From contig DOHE01000253.1 of the NCBI GenBank assembly GCA_003535395.1, positions 1 through 9,442 of the forward strand: 9,442 nucleotides of DNA, given 5' to 3'. The position numbers were made by a program, and so were the translations under genes. Position 1 is the stretch's first letter, and each line of letters starts with the position of its first letter. This stretch comes from Clostridiales bacterium (lineage in GTDB: Bacteria; Bacillota; Clostridia; UBA8921). A model generated the notes under the pieces. The model was not told the DNA's origin. It saw only the letters and a list, made by a program, of their open reading frames with translations, and did no database searches. Positions 1 through 6,176 of this stretch are shown here, one piece after another.

Positions 1-1
1 G

Positions 2-1153
2 TTTCGAAGAACACCTAGGTGTAAATATTACGGTATTTGTGGCGGATGTCAGATGATGGACGTCAAGTACGAAAAGCAACTTGAATTAAAGACCCTGGTT
101 GTAAAGGAACAGTTGAAACGGATAGGAAAGATTGATGTCGATGTAAATCCAACTATTCCAAGTGATTTAGAATTCGGATACAGGAATAAAATGGAATTTG
201 CGTTTTCTTACAGCAATACTGAAGGAGTTATACTGGGATTGAAAATGAGAAATAGCAACAAGGTAATAAATATAAAGGAATGTCCTATTTCGCCTTCTTC
301 ATTTAACAAGGTGCTCGAAGTCGCGCCTGAAATTGTTGAATTGAGCAAAGCTAAGATTTACAATCCGAGAACGGGTTCTGGTATGCTTAAGCATTTGGTT
401 ATGAGGTATTCCCATTCAAATAATCAAACTATGGCAATATTCGTAACAAAAACCGAAAGGTTTGATGAGGCAAAATTTATACGTGCTGAACTACTTAGAA
501 GAGTTCCACAAGTAAACTCTATTATCCATGTTATGAACTCTTCCGACAGCGTAGTTTTAAGAGGACCGTATAAAACACTTTATGGTTCAGGCGTTTTGGA
601 AGTGGAGATGGATTATGAAAAATTCCAAATTCCACCAACTGCTTTCTTCCAAAATAATTACCATATAGCAGCTAAGATGATAGAATACGTTATTAAGCAA
701 CTTGACCTAAAAGGAAACGAAAAGGTCTTAGATTTATACGCAGGAGTAGGAACGTTTACAATGAGGTTGGCGATGCTTTCGAAATATGTTGTCGCTGTTG
801 AAAGTTCGCATATAGCGGTCAAAGCAGGGAGAGCAAACGCCAATATAAACAACTTGAGAAATGTAAAATATGAAGAAACAGATGTTGAGGAATTCATTCG
901 TTCTTACGATGATAAAGCAAATGTAATCGTGCTCGACCCTCCAAGAGGAGGCGCAGGAAAGTCCGTATGTGAACATATAATAAGAGTTAAACCCGAGAAA
1001 ATCGCATATATTTCTTGCGATCCATCAACACTTGCAAGGGACTTGGCCGTTTTGAAAGAACACTACAACATACTAGCCGTTCAACCATTTGACATGTTTC
1101 CTCAAACGTATCATGTTGAGACGGTGGTATTGATGTCAAGGGTGGAAGAGTAG
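2..1153 (+). CDS. rlmD: 23S rRNA (uracil-C5)-methyltransferase, RlmD/RumA type (5'-truncated by window edge)
   Basis: SAM-dependent enzyme that makes 5-methyluridine in 23S rRNA. The frame is open to the left edge, so the ATG at 53 is internal: upstream codons encode CKYYGICGGCQ, the C-x5-C-x2-C part of the [4Fe-4S] motif of RumA enzymes. Numbering visible residues from base 2, these cysteines are 7, 13 and 16, and the fourth is Cys94 in KECPISP. Then come FFQNN (about 215), the SAM-binding motif VLDLYAGVGTF (about 242-252), DPPRGG (about 312), the nucleophile Cys339 in YISCDPSTLARD, and the general base Glu373 in HVETVVLMSR. The 383 visible residues are everything but the N-terminal TRAM region, given a usual length near 450. 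Whether it modifies U1939, U747 or both (RlmD, RlmC, RlmCD) cannot be told. Composition is AT-richer than the right half of the window. No convincing terminator follows. Confidence 0.93.
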   Translation, partial: FRRTPRCKYYGICGGCQMMDVKYEKQLELKTLVVKEQLKRIGKIDVDVNPTIPSDLEFGYRNKMEFAFSYSNTEGVILGLKMRNSNKVINIKECPISPSSFNKVLEVAPEIVELSKAKIYNPRTGSGMLKHLVMRYSHSNNQTMAIFVTKTERFDEAKFIRAELLRRVPQVNSIIHVMNSSDSVVLRGPYKTLYGSGVLEVEMDYEKFQIPPTAFFQNNYHIAAKMIEYVIKQLDLKGNEKVLDLYAGVGTFTMRLAMLSKYVVAVESSHIAVKAGRANANINNLRNVKYEETDVEEFIRSYDDKANVIVLDPPRGGAGKSVCEHIIRVKPEKIAYISCDPSTLARDLAVLKEHYNILAVQPFDMFPQTYHVETVVLMSRVEE

Positions 1154-1370
1154 GGGTAAACAGGGTGTCCGGCATGTCAAAACGTGCTCAAACCCTTGCG
1201 AGAAGTCGATTTCGATAACGGTGTCTGACGGTCAGTATTGATTTTTATGGTAGATTTGATAAACTTAAATTAAAATAGGCTAACCAACATTGGCAAGATA
1301 TACTCATATGTTTATTAGTCGTGGTATTGAATGAACCTATCTCCTTTGCATGAAAGCGAGGAATTAGAAT

Positions 1371-1845
1371 ATGACAGTCAACGAATCAGACAAAATTGAA
1401 TGGCAAGGCACGATAATATCCATCCAACCACGAACAACCGTATGGCGGTACAGGCTTGATAACCGCACTCACTATCATCGTAGCTACAATCTGTTTTTTG
1501 ATGGCGAAGCCAATGGAATAGTAACTCAATTTTCTGTAGCCATCTCGAAAAGCAACAGCAGAAGCTTGTCTTCCGAATTGGTGATGTGGCAAAAGGGTCT
1601 GCGTGAACAAAAATGTATGATGTAAGCGACTATGCCGATTACTACCGTGTCGGTGGTTTGAAAGTAACAAAAAAAGTCGAGTGACCAAGAAGTACCGCCT
1701 TGAAAGTTTCTGCTACGGGCCCAAGTTATGCAAACTTTATAAAATGGGAAAACCGCGCGCTGTGCCATACAAGGACTGTGGTTCAGTCTATGATGAAGGA
1801 TGGATGGACGACCTATGCACAGAACGACGCAGATGGGATGATTAA
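1371..1845 (+). pseudogene. Decayed conserved hypothetical gene (frameshift, in-frame stop, probable deletion)
   Basis: The start is intact: ATG 1371 with GAGGAA at 1358-1363, 7 nt upstream. The first frame encodes about 58 plausible residues (EWQGTIISIQP, TTVWRYRLDNRTHYH). A one-base loss near 1546 moves the sensible reading to the next frame, which continues EKQQQKLVFRIGDVAKGSA, meets a TGA at 1604-1606, resumes with TKMYDVSDYADYYRVGG and ends at TGA 1682. A third frame then reads TKKYRLESFCYGPKLCKLYK and VYDEGWMDDLC, ending at TAA 1843. In order, the three pieces read like one aromatic- and Cys-rich protein that has lost a segment around 1682. Without correction the frame stops at 1625 after 84 codons, and its last 26 residues are out-of-frame. 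Function unknown; from memory only, it resembles a hypothetical protein family of gut Firmicutes. The 217 bp upstream (1154-1370) hold no gene I can support, and I see no strong promoter or terminator there. Confidence 0.7.
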
Positions 1846-1855
1846 TTGATTATAT

Positions 1856-1861
1856 GGGGTG
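1856..1861 (+). promoter_or_regulatory. Ribosome binding site choosing the fic-1 start
   Basis: GGGGTG ends 6 nt before ATG 1868. An in-frame GTG at 1859 lies inside this site, so it cannot use it. ATG 1868 is therefore the better start. Confidence 0.6.
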
Positions 1862-1867
1862 ATTTCG

Positions 1868-2764
1868 ATGAGCAAAATCTCCATTCGTTTTTTTGATGAT
1901 AAGGAAGTTCGCGCTGTCTGGGATGATGAAAAATCCAAGTGGTGGTTTTCTGTGCTGGATATCATCGGTGTTTTACGTGGTAATGATGACTATGAAAAAA
2001 GCAGAAACTACTGGAAATACCTCAAGGCAAAGTTAAAAAGTGAGAACCATCAACTGGGTAGTATGACTACCCAGTTCAAATTCACTGCACCGGACGGTAA
2101 AAAACGAGCTGCTAATGTTCTTGATTACGATGGCATCATTGAACTTGCGAAGAATTTTCCCAGCAAACAGGCAAATCGCTTTATCGAATGGTTTACCTTC
2201 AGCGATGAAACGATTGACGGAAAGAGCAAATCAAAGGCATATGCCCTTTTCGACAGTTCCTTGCTTCATACAATAGAGGTTGGTACTGTCAAAGGCTTGC
2301 AGCAGATTCATGGCTATTTATTCGGAGGGCTTTATGATTTTGCAGGACAAATTAGAGCTCAAAATATAGCAAAGGGTGGTTTCCAATTTGCTATGGCGCG
2401 TTTTTTGCCGGAAACACTGAAAAAAATTGAAGAAATGCCGGAAAGCACTTTTGATAAAATTGCAGATAAGTATGTGGAAATGAATGTTGCTCATCCGTTT
2501 ATGGAAGGTAACGGAAGAAGCACGCGCATTTGGCTTGACCTGATTCTGAAGAAGAACTTGAAATTGTGCGTGGACTGGAGCAAAATCAATAAAAAAGCCT
2601 ATCTTACCGCAATGGAAAAGAGTGTGTCGGATTCCTCGCAAATAAAGGTACTTTTGCAGTCCTCCTTAACAGATAAAATAAACGACCGTGAAATGTTTAT
2701 GAAAGGTGTAGACTATTCCTATTATTATGAGCAGGAAAATGAAATCACAGAAAAGGAAAGGTGA
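1868..2764 (+). CDS. BRO-N / Fic fusion protein, probable AMP-transferase (class III-like)
   Basis: Predicted 298-residue two-domain protein. Residues about 4-108 resemble the BRO-N domain of phage antirepressors and DinD-like proteins ([12 protein letters not shown], then [12 protein letters not shown]), usually linked to DNA binding. Residues about 130-270 are a Fic domain: [20 protein letters not shown] forms its front part, and the catalytic loop [12 protein letters not shown] (209-220) has the His base, the acidic Mg2+ ligand and the Arg that binds phosphates. Fic enzymes usually transfer AMP from ATP to a hydroxyl of a target protein, often gyrase or topoisomerase IV for bacterial toxins. 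Near the C-terminus SYYYEQ (284-289) matches the class III inhibitory helix S/T-x3-E-G/N except for the final Gln, which suggests self-inhibition without a separate antitoxin. It starts 22 bp after the decayed gene and 222 bp before a second Fic gene. The target is unknown. The Fic call is firm; the role of the BRO-N half is inferred. Confidence 0.9.
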   Translation: MSKISIRFFDDKEVRAVWDDEKSKWWFSVLDIIGVLRGNDDYEKSRNYWKYLKAKLKSENHQLGSMTTQFKFTAPDGKKRAANVLDYDGIIELAKNFPSKQANRFIEWFTFSDETIDGKSKSKAYALFDSSLLHTIEVGTVKGLQQIHGYLFGGLYDFAGQIRAQNIAKGGFQFAMARFLPETLKKIEEMPESTFDKIADKYVEMNVAHPFMEGNGRSTRIWLDLILKKNLKLCVDWSKINKKAYLTAMEKSVSDSSQIKVLLQSSLTDKINDREMFMKGVDYSYYYEQENEITEKER

Positions 2765-2880
2765 ATGAAATTACGAGTCAGGTAGCTGTATTTTCAGACA
2801 GGTTCAACGAGGGAAACATGATTTTTGCATGTGGCTTTCTATGGTCTGGAGGGGCGAATCAAGAATCAAGAGGTGGATAA
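2761..2880 (+). CDS. Possible 39-codon ORF coupled to fic-1 (doubtful)
   Basis: A GTG at 2761 overlaps the fic-1 stop by 4 nt (GTGA) and follows AAGGAAAG, a layout typical of translational coupling. The frame runs 39 codons to TAA 2878 ([18 protein letters not shown], then [12 protein letters not shown]). No family is recognised. It could be a small Fic partner, a remnant, or chance; a competing ATG at 2765 gives only six codons. Confidence 0.2.
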   Translation: MNEITSQVAVFSDRFNEGNMIFACGFLWSGGANQESRGG

Positions 2881-2896
2881 TAAGTTGTCAGAATTT

Positions 2897-2948
2897 ATCG
2901 GAATAATACGACCAAAAACTGCAATAATATCATTGCTATTATTCCGAT
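2897..2948. promoter_or_regulatory. Operator-like inverted repeat over the fic-2 promoter
   Basis: ATCGGAATAATA (2897-2908) is the exact reverse complement of TATTATTCCGAT (2937-2948). The arm centres are 40 bp apart, close to four helical turns, which would put both arms on one face of the DNA. A smaller dyad, GCAAT (2921-2925) with ATTGC (2932-2936), lies inside. The right arm overlaps the end of the -35 box and the spacer of the predicted promoter, so binding there should repress. The obvious candidate binder is the HTH domain of the gene just downstream (autoregulation); the BRO-N domain of fic-1 is another. The whole dyad lies upstream of the expected transcription start, so it would act as DNA rather than RNA. 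Confidence 0.65.
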
Positions 2949-2961
2949 GATGAGGTATACT
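2933..2961 (+). promoter_or_regulatory. Predicted sigma-A promoter of fic-2
   Basis: TTGCTA (2933-2938), a 17-bp spacer and TATACT (2956-2961) match the -35 and -10 consensus at 4/6 and 5/6. Transcription should begin near 2968, leaving a leader of about 19 nt that contains the ribosome site GGGAGGTGA (2974-2982). It gives fic-2 its own promoter, separate from fic-1. Confidence 0.65.
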
Positions 2962-2986
2962 ATTTAAAGACACGGGAGGTGAAAAG

Positions 2987-3904
2987 ATGGAATACATTTC
3001 GGTAAAACAAGCCGCTGAGCGGTGGGATATATCAGACCGCCGTGTCCGCATGCTTTGCGAAGAGGAGCGGATACAAGGGGTCGTAAGAAAAGGACGTTCT
3101 TATCTTATCCCGGCCAATGCACTGAAGCCGATTGACGGACGCAGTCTGCGTGGCAAGGAGATTCCGGAACAATACGTTGCACTTTTTACAGCTATTGATG
3201 AGATGAAAGCAGAGCTTGACCGTCACCGTCCTTTGACAAGCGGAGAATTAAAGCGTTTGCAGGATGAATTTCTCGTGGAATTTACCTATAACTCAAATGC
3301 CATCGAAGGTAACAAGCTTACACTTCAGGAAACGGCACTTGCCTTAGAAGGCGTGACGATTGACCAAAAACCGCTCAAAGATCATCTGGAGGCGGTGGGG
3401 CATCGCGATGCATTCTTATATATAAGTTCACTTGTCAGTGAAAAGGTTCCTGTTTCAGAACGTATTATTCGTGAAATCCACGCCCTCGTTCTGATTGACA
3501 GACCAGAAGACAAGGGTGTGTACAGGCGAATTCCGGTAAAGATTATGGGTGCGCACCATGAACCTCCGCAACCTTATCTGGTTCCGGTTCAGATGGAGAG
3601 GTTGATCGCGGACTTGTCCAGCGACAGCCGGCATATCATTGAAACTGCTGCGCTGTTCCATCTGAATTTCGAGGGAATTCATCCGTTCATCGACGGCAAC
3701 GGGCGTACCGGACGTTTGATACTGAATCTCATGTTTATGCAAGCGGGCTACCCACCCATTGATGTGAAATTCGCTGACAGGAGAAAATACTACGTTTGCT
3801 TTGACAACTATTATAAAGATAATGATGCCTCGCCGATGGTGAATATGATTGGCGAATATGTTAAAGAGAGACTTTCGCAGTATTTGAGCCTGTTGCAAGA
3901 TTAG
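2987..3904 (+). CDS. HTH / Fic fusion protein, probable self-inhibited AMP-transferase (class II)
   Basis: Predicted 305-residue protein. Residues 1-50 look like a MerR/excisionase-type helix-turn-helix (SVKQAAERWDISDRRVRMLC, then the wing VRKGRSYLIPANAL). Residues about 60-130 are the Fic_N helices with SNAIEGN at 103-109, an exact match to the N-terminal inhibitory motif S/T-x3-E-G/N (Ser103, Glu107, Gly108), which in this family blocks productive ATP binding. The target-docking flap KIMGAHHEPPQPYLVP (185-200) is followed by the complete catalytic loop HPFIDGNGRTGR (232-243). All key residues are present. The start is secure: GGGAGGTGA lies just upstream and the HTH fold begins at residue 3. 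The gene has its own promoter, overlapped by a dyad that this HTH may bind. Its last 30 bp recur 210 bp downstream. Such HTH-Fic proteins are widespread and often have no known target. Confidence 0.93.
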   Translation: MEYISVKQAAERWDISDRRVRMLCEEERIQGVVRKGRSYLIPANALKPIDGRSLRGKEIPEQYVALFTAIDEMKAELDRHRPLTSGELKRLQDEFLVEFTYNSNAIEGNKLTLQETALALEGVTIDQKPLKDHLEAVGHRDAFLYISSLVSEKVPVSERIIREIHALVLIDRPEDKGVYRRIPVKIMGAHHEPPQPYLVPVQMERLIADLSSDSRHIIETAALFHLNFEGIHPFIDGNGRTGRLILNLMFMQAGYPPIDVKFADRRKYYVCFDNYYKDNDASPMVNMIGEYVKERLSQYLSLLQD

Positions 3905-4080
3905 AAGTGGAGCCGAAGCCAACAACGACGACGACTGCTACTGCCTCTTTGGTACCAACTCCATCTAAAAAACCAGCAGAGAGCCCAAGACCTAAAGGGG
4001 CATATGCTGTTCTCGGCGACGCCTATGGAGAGGTCAATGTACGCCCAAATAATGAAGACGATGACGCATACATCAAATAA
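3865..4080 (+). pseudogene. Pro/Thr-rich coding remnant inserted behind fic-2
   Basis: In a frame different from fic-2, codons are open from 3865 to TAA 4078. The reading enters through the fic-2 tail and becomes Pro/Thr-rich (EPKPTTTTTATASLVPTPSK), followed by GAYAVLGDAYGEVNV and an acidic end (NNEDDDAYIK). This resembles the linker and C-terminal tail of a secreted or surface protein, but no family is recognised. There is no ATG; GTG 3907 is possible but lacks a ribosome site. It is most likely the 3' stub of a lost gene. The fic-2 frame is also open from 3905 to 4132, broken only by the fic-2 TAG at 3902. The segment lies exactly between two near-identical 30-bp repeats. Confidence 0.4.
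3871..3900 (+). repeat. Direct repeat, copy 1 (3' end of fic-2)
   Basis: These 30 bases match 4081-4110 at 27 of 30 positions. They encode the last complete codons of fic-2 (SQYLSLLQ). The spacing is exactly 210 bp, so both copies are in the same reading phase. Confidence 0.8.
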
Positions 4081-4110
4081 ACTCTCGCAGTATTTGAACC
4101 TGTTGCAGGA
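4081..4110 (+). repeat. Direct repeat, copy 2 (second fic-2-like end)
   Basis: Second copy of the fic-2 tail. In the fic-2 frame it reads KLSQYLNLLQEYCISCI and stops at TAA 4130. This may be the original gene end, displaced when the 210-bp segment arrived. It ends 9 bp before the stop codon of the convergent DUF6512 gene. Confidence 0.75.
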
Positions 4111-4118
4111 ATATTGCA

Positions 4119-4673
4119 TCAGCTGTATTTAAACAAAGGTATATCCGGAGGAGAAAGAGTAAAGACGATAAAAGTCACAAACATCAGCAGTATCAGGATC
4201 ATTGACAGGTACAGCCAAATTCTGTTGAACCGCGCATATCGATATAAGTGTAAAGCGATGATTTGAGCGGCTGTCACCCCAAGAACCAGCGACAGTATAT
4301 CAAGAAAAAGAGACTGGATCCCGAAAGCGCCTGTATACGTATAGTAGAAAGAGGTTATAAAGAGGGGGCACAGATACAGAGATACGACCATGGGCGTGAA
4401 CCATTGCGCGGGTGATATCGAAAGGCTGCGCCGAAAGAAAAAATATCCGGTTGTCCACCAGAGCAGGGTTGGCAGGAAACTCATTTTCAAGTGTTCCCAA
4501 ATGCTTTCGTTCACAGGCGCAATAAAGCCCACGATCAAATTATTCCCGGACCATTCATACAGATCGTGCATGAGGCTGGAGAGCAGGATGATGACAGGGA
4601 TCCCGCCCAATACCCATTTCCGGATTATGCTCCAGTTCTTTCTTTCACTTTTATTATTTGCAAGCATCTGCAT
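4119..4673 (-). CDS. DUF6512-like integral membrane protein
   Basis: Predicted 184-residue, strongly hydrophobic protein with a basic N-terminus (KSERKNW) and about five membrane helices: residues 19-36, 64-80, 94-110, 120-142 and 152-173. The signature is PVNESIWEHLK at 53-63, preceded by HDLYEWSG; this Asn-Glu-Ser-x-Trp-Glu-His pattern is what I associate with DUF6512 proteins of Firmicutes. Their function is unknown. The conserved polar Glu and His near a membrane edge could be functional, but that is only inference. The start at 4673 has AGAGGA a few bases upstream; a second ATG lies two codons in. It is divergent from the MFS gene and convergent with fic-2. The first 70 or so bases upstream hold a TATGAC/GTCATA dyad. 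Confidence 0.8.
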   Translation of the reverse strand: MQMLANNKSERKNWSIIRKWVLGGIPVIILLSSLMHDLYEWSGNNLIVGFIAPVNESIWEHLKMSFLPTLLWWTTGYFFFRRSLSISPAQWFTPMVVSLYLCPLFITSFYYTYTGAFGIQSLFLDILSLVLGVTAAQIIALHLYRYARFNRIWLYLSMILILLMFVTFIVFTLSPPDIPLFKYS

Positions 4674-4698
4674 CCCATCCTCTGACAGATCTGATAAA

Positions 4699-4720
4699 AG
4701 TATATGACGGGCAAGTCATA
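4699..4720 (-). promoter_or_regulatory. Dyad beside a possible -10 box of the DUF6512 gene
   Basis: TATGAC (4703-4708) and GTCATA (4715-4720) form a perfect 6-bp inverted repeat around a 6-nt centre. On the minus strand TATACT (4699-4704) abuts it and could be the -10 box of the DUF6512 gene. No good -35 hexamer is seen at 17 bp, so the promoter may need an activator bound at the dyad. Weak evidence. Confidence 0.3.
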
Positions 4721-4742
4721 ACGATTCGCTGTCGCTAAGCAT

Positions 4743-4778
4743 AAACTTTGCAGGTTTTGCAAACTTTGCAGACTTTGC
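4743..4778 (+). repeat. Four tandem 9-bp repeats upstream of the MFS promoter
   Basis: The units are AAACTTTGC, AGGTTTTGC, AAACTTTGC and AGACTTTGC, consecutive and without gaps; units 1 and 3 are identical and all share the end TTTGC. The array ends 11 bp before the predicted -35 box of the MFS operon. It also lies upstream of the divergent DUF6512 gene. A regulator binding array is a reasonable reading; a low-complexity expansion is the alternative. Confidence 0.6.
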
Positions 4779-4789
4779 TAAAAACAAGA

Positions 4790-4818
4790 CTGACAAAACA
4801 GACAAAATAAGATAGAAT
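4790..4818 (+). promoter_or_regulatory. Predicted sigma-A promoter of the MFS-CDGSH operon
   Basis: CTGACA (4790-4795), a 17-bp spacer and TAGAAT (4813-4818) each match consensus at 5/6. Transcription should start near 4825, giving a leader of about 60 nt before the MFS gene. Confidence 0.65.
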
Positions 4819-4885
4819 GGAGCACAAAAAACAATGACCGCTTTCGAAAAGTCTGCTTACGCAAGAGAAGGGATCAAGAGGATAG

Positions 4886-6142
4886 ATGATGCATCGTTTT
4901 AAAAGACATCCGGAATTGCTTATGTTTTTTGTCCTGATTTCAGCGGTTGCCCTTGGCAACGGGCTGAGCGATTCCGTCTACTCCAACTATTTCAAGGAAG
5001 TCTACCAGGTGACAGCGTTTCAGCGTGGTCTCATCGAATTCCCGCGGGAATTGCCGGGTCTTCTGTGTGTATTGGTGATCGGTCTGCTTAGCTTTCTTGG
5101 GGATTTAAGGATCGCATTCATCGCCCAGCTGCTCTCAATTACGGGACTCATCCTGTTGGGGGTTTTGACTCCACCCTTTTCTTTGATGCTGGTTTTTCTG
5201 TTCATCAATTCCTTGGGGATGCACCTGTTCATGCCGCTGCAGGACTCAATTGGCATGGGCCTTGCAGAAAAAGACAAAGTAGGATGCCGGATGGGACAGT
5301 ATTCCAGCATGCGGTCTGCTGTTGGTCTTTTTTCTGCACTTGTTGTGTTTTTTGGATTCAGAACAGGGCTGTTCTCTTTCGACACCCCTGTCAAATGGAT
5401 CTTTGTTGCAGGAGCGGGCGCTTTCGCCTGCGCTATTGTTATGCTGAGCCGGATTATCCGTCGGGTCAAGCCACACAGGTCCGATTACCTGAAGGTCAAA
5501 CTGATTTTCCGGAAGCAATACCGTTATTTTTACATGCTGACGATCCTGCACGGGGTGCAGAAACAGATCGCTTATGTTTATGGGACCTGGGTCATCGTGG
5601 AGCTGATAATGAAAAAAGCCGATACACTGGCTTTATTATCCATGGTGGTGGGTTTTGTCTCCATCTTTTTTATGAACATGCTTGGAAAATGGATGGACCG
5701 TTTTGGCATCAAAAAAATGATGTATCTGGACGCTTTGACGTTCATCGGGGTCTATGTGATCTATGGCTTTGTGGTTTGGGGCATCACCGCCTCCGTACTG
5801 CCGAAAACCGGGTGGGCGGCATGGATGGTCTACCTGCTGTTTGTGCTGGACCGTCTTTCCATGCAGATCGGCATGGTCAAAGCCATCTACCTTCGCTCCA
5901 TTGCCTTTGCTGAAGAGGAGATCACATCGACCCTGTCCATGGGAATGAGCCTGGACCATGCTGTTTCCATTCTGGCCGCTTTGGCGGGGGGATACATATG
6001 GGTGCGCTGGGGCAGCCATTGGGTTTTCTTTCTGGCGGCATTCCTGTCGCTTGGGAATTTGTTTGTAGCCGTCCGGGTCCAGCCGGAGAAAGAACAGGCA
6101 CTGGCAGAGCGGGTTCGAAGAGAACGCCAGGTCCTCATATAA
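4886..6142 (+). CDS. Major facilitator superfamily (MFS) transporter
   Basis: Predicted 418-residue membrane protein with about 12 helices in two halves. Hydrophobic runs lie near 12-28, 56-72, 76-94, 98-116, 144-160, 170-188, then 215-238, 248-265, 282-300, 311-322, 357-370 and 378-396. The basic central loop (RIIRRVKPHRSDYLKVK, about 189-205) is the usual MFS inter-domain link. GKWMDRFGIKK (267-277) matches the G-x3-D-R-x-G-x-K/R loop motif of MFS proteins. Early polar residues (GLSDS, 26-30; EFPRE, 51-55) could line the path. The substrate is unknown; efflux or solute uptake are both possible. ATG 4886 and ATG 4889 are both usable; GAGG at 4878-4881 favours 4889 (7-nt spacing). It heads an operon with the CDGSH gene 34 bp downstream and has a strong promoter preceded by four 9-bp repeats. 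Confidence 0.88.
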   Translation: MMHRFKRHPELLMFFVLISAVALGNGLSDSVYSNYFKEVYQVTAFQRGLIEFPRELPGLLCVLVIGLLSFLGDLRIAFIAQLLSITGLILLGVLTPPFSLMLVFLFINSLGMHLFMPLQDSIGMGLAEKDKVGCRMGQYSSMRSAVGLFSALVVFFGFRTGLFSFDTPVKWIFVAGAGAFACAIVMLSRIIRRVKPHRSDYLKVKLIFRKQYRYFYMLTILHGVQKQIAYVYGTWVIVELIMKKADTLALLSMVVGFVSIFFMNMLGKWMDRFGIKKMMYLDALTFIGVYVIYGFVVWGITASVLPKTGWAAWMVYLLFVLDRLSMQIGMVKAIYLRSIAFAEEEITSTLSMGMSLDHAVSILAALAGGYIWVRWGSHWVFFLAAFLSLGNLFVAVRVQPEKEQALAERVRRERQVLI

Positions 6143-6176
6143 ATTTTACGGTGGGTTATGGTGAGAGGAGCCAAAC

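Noticed and set aside
1165..1218. Short frame after rlmD reading MSKRAQTLARSRFR
   Set aside because: Only 15-18 codons, no ribosome site and no family that I can name; it could be the tail of a lost gene, but the support is too thin to list.
1201..1245. Possible terminator after rlmD (CTGACGGTCAG followed by a T-rich stretch)
   Set aside because: With a realistic loop the stem is only 3 bp; not a convincing rho-independent terminator.
3905..4132. Read-through of the fic-2 TAG into a further 76 codons in the same frame
   Set aside because: The read-through sequence is Arg/Gln-rich and unlike Fic proteins, and LLQD is a normal end; the open frame is better explained by the direct repeat and insertion.
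4834..4902. A 22-codon upstream ORF overlapping the MFS start
   Set aside because: Its only possible ribosome site (GGAG at 4819-4822) lies before the predicted transcription start, and the peptide has no attenuator-like codon run.
5284..5913. Long plus-strand frame inside the MFS gene
   Set aside because: Out-of-frame reading of the transporter; no ribosome site or recognisable domain.
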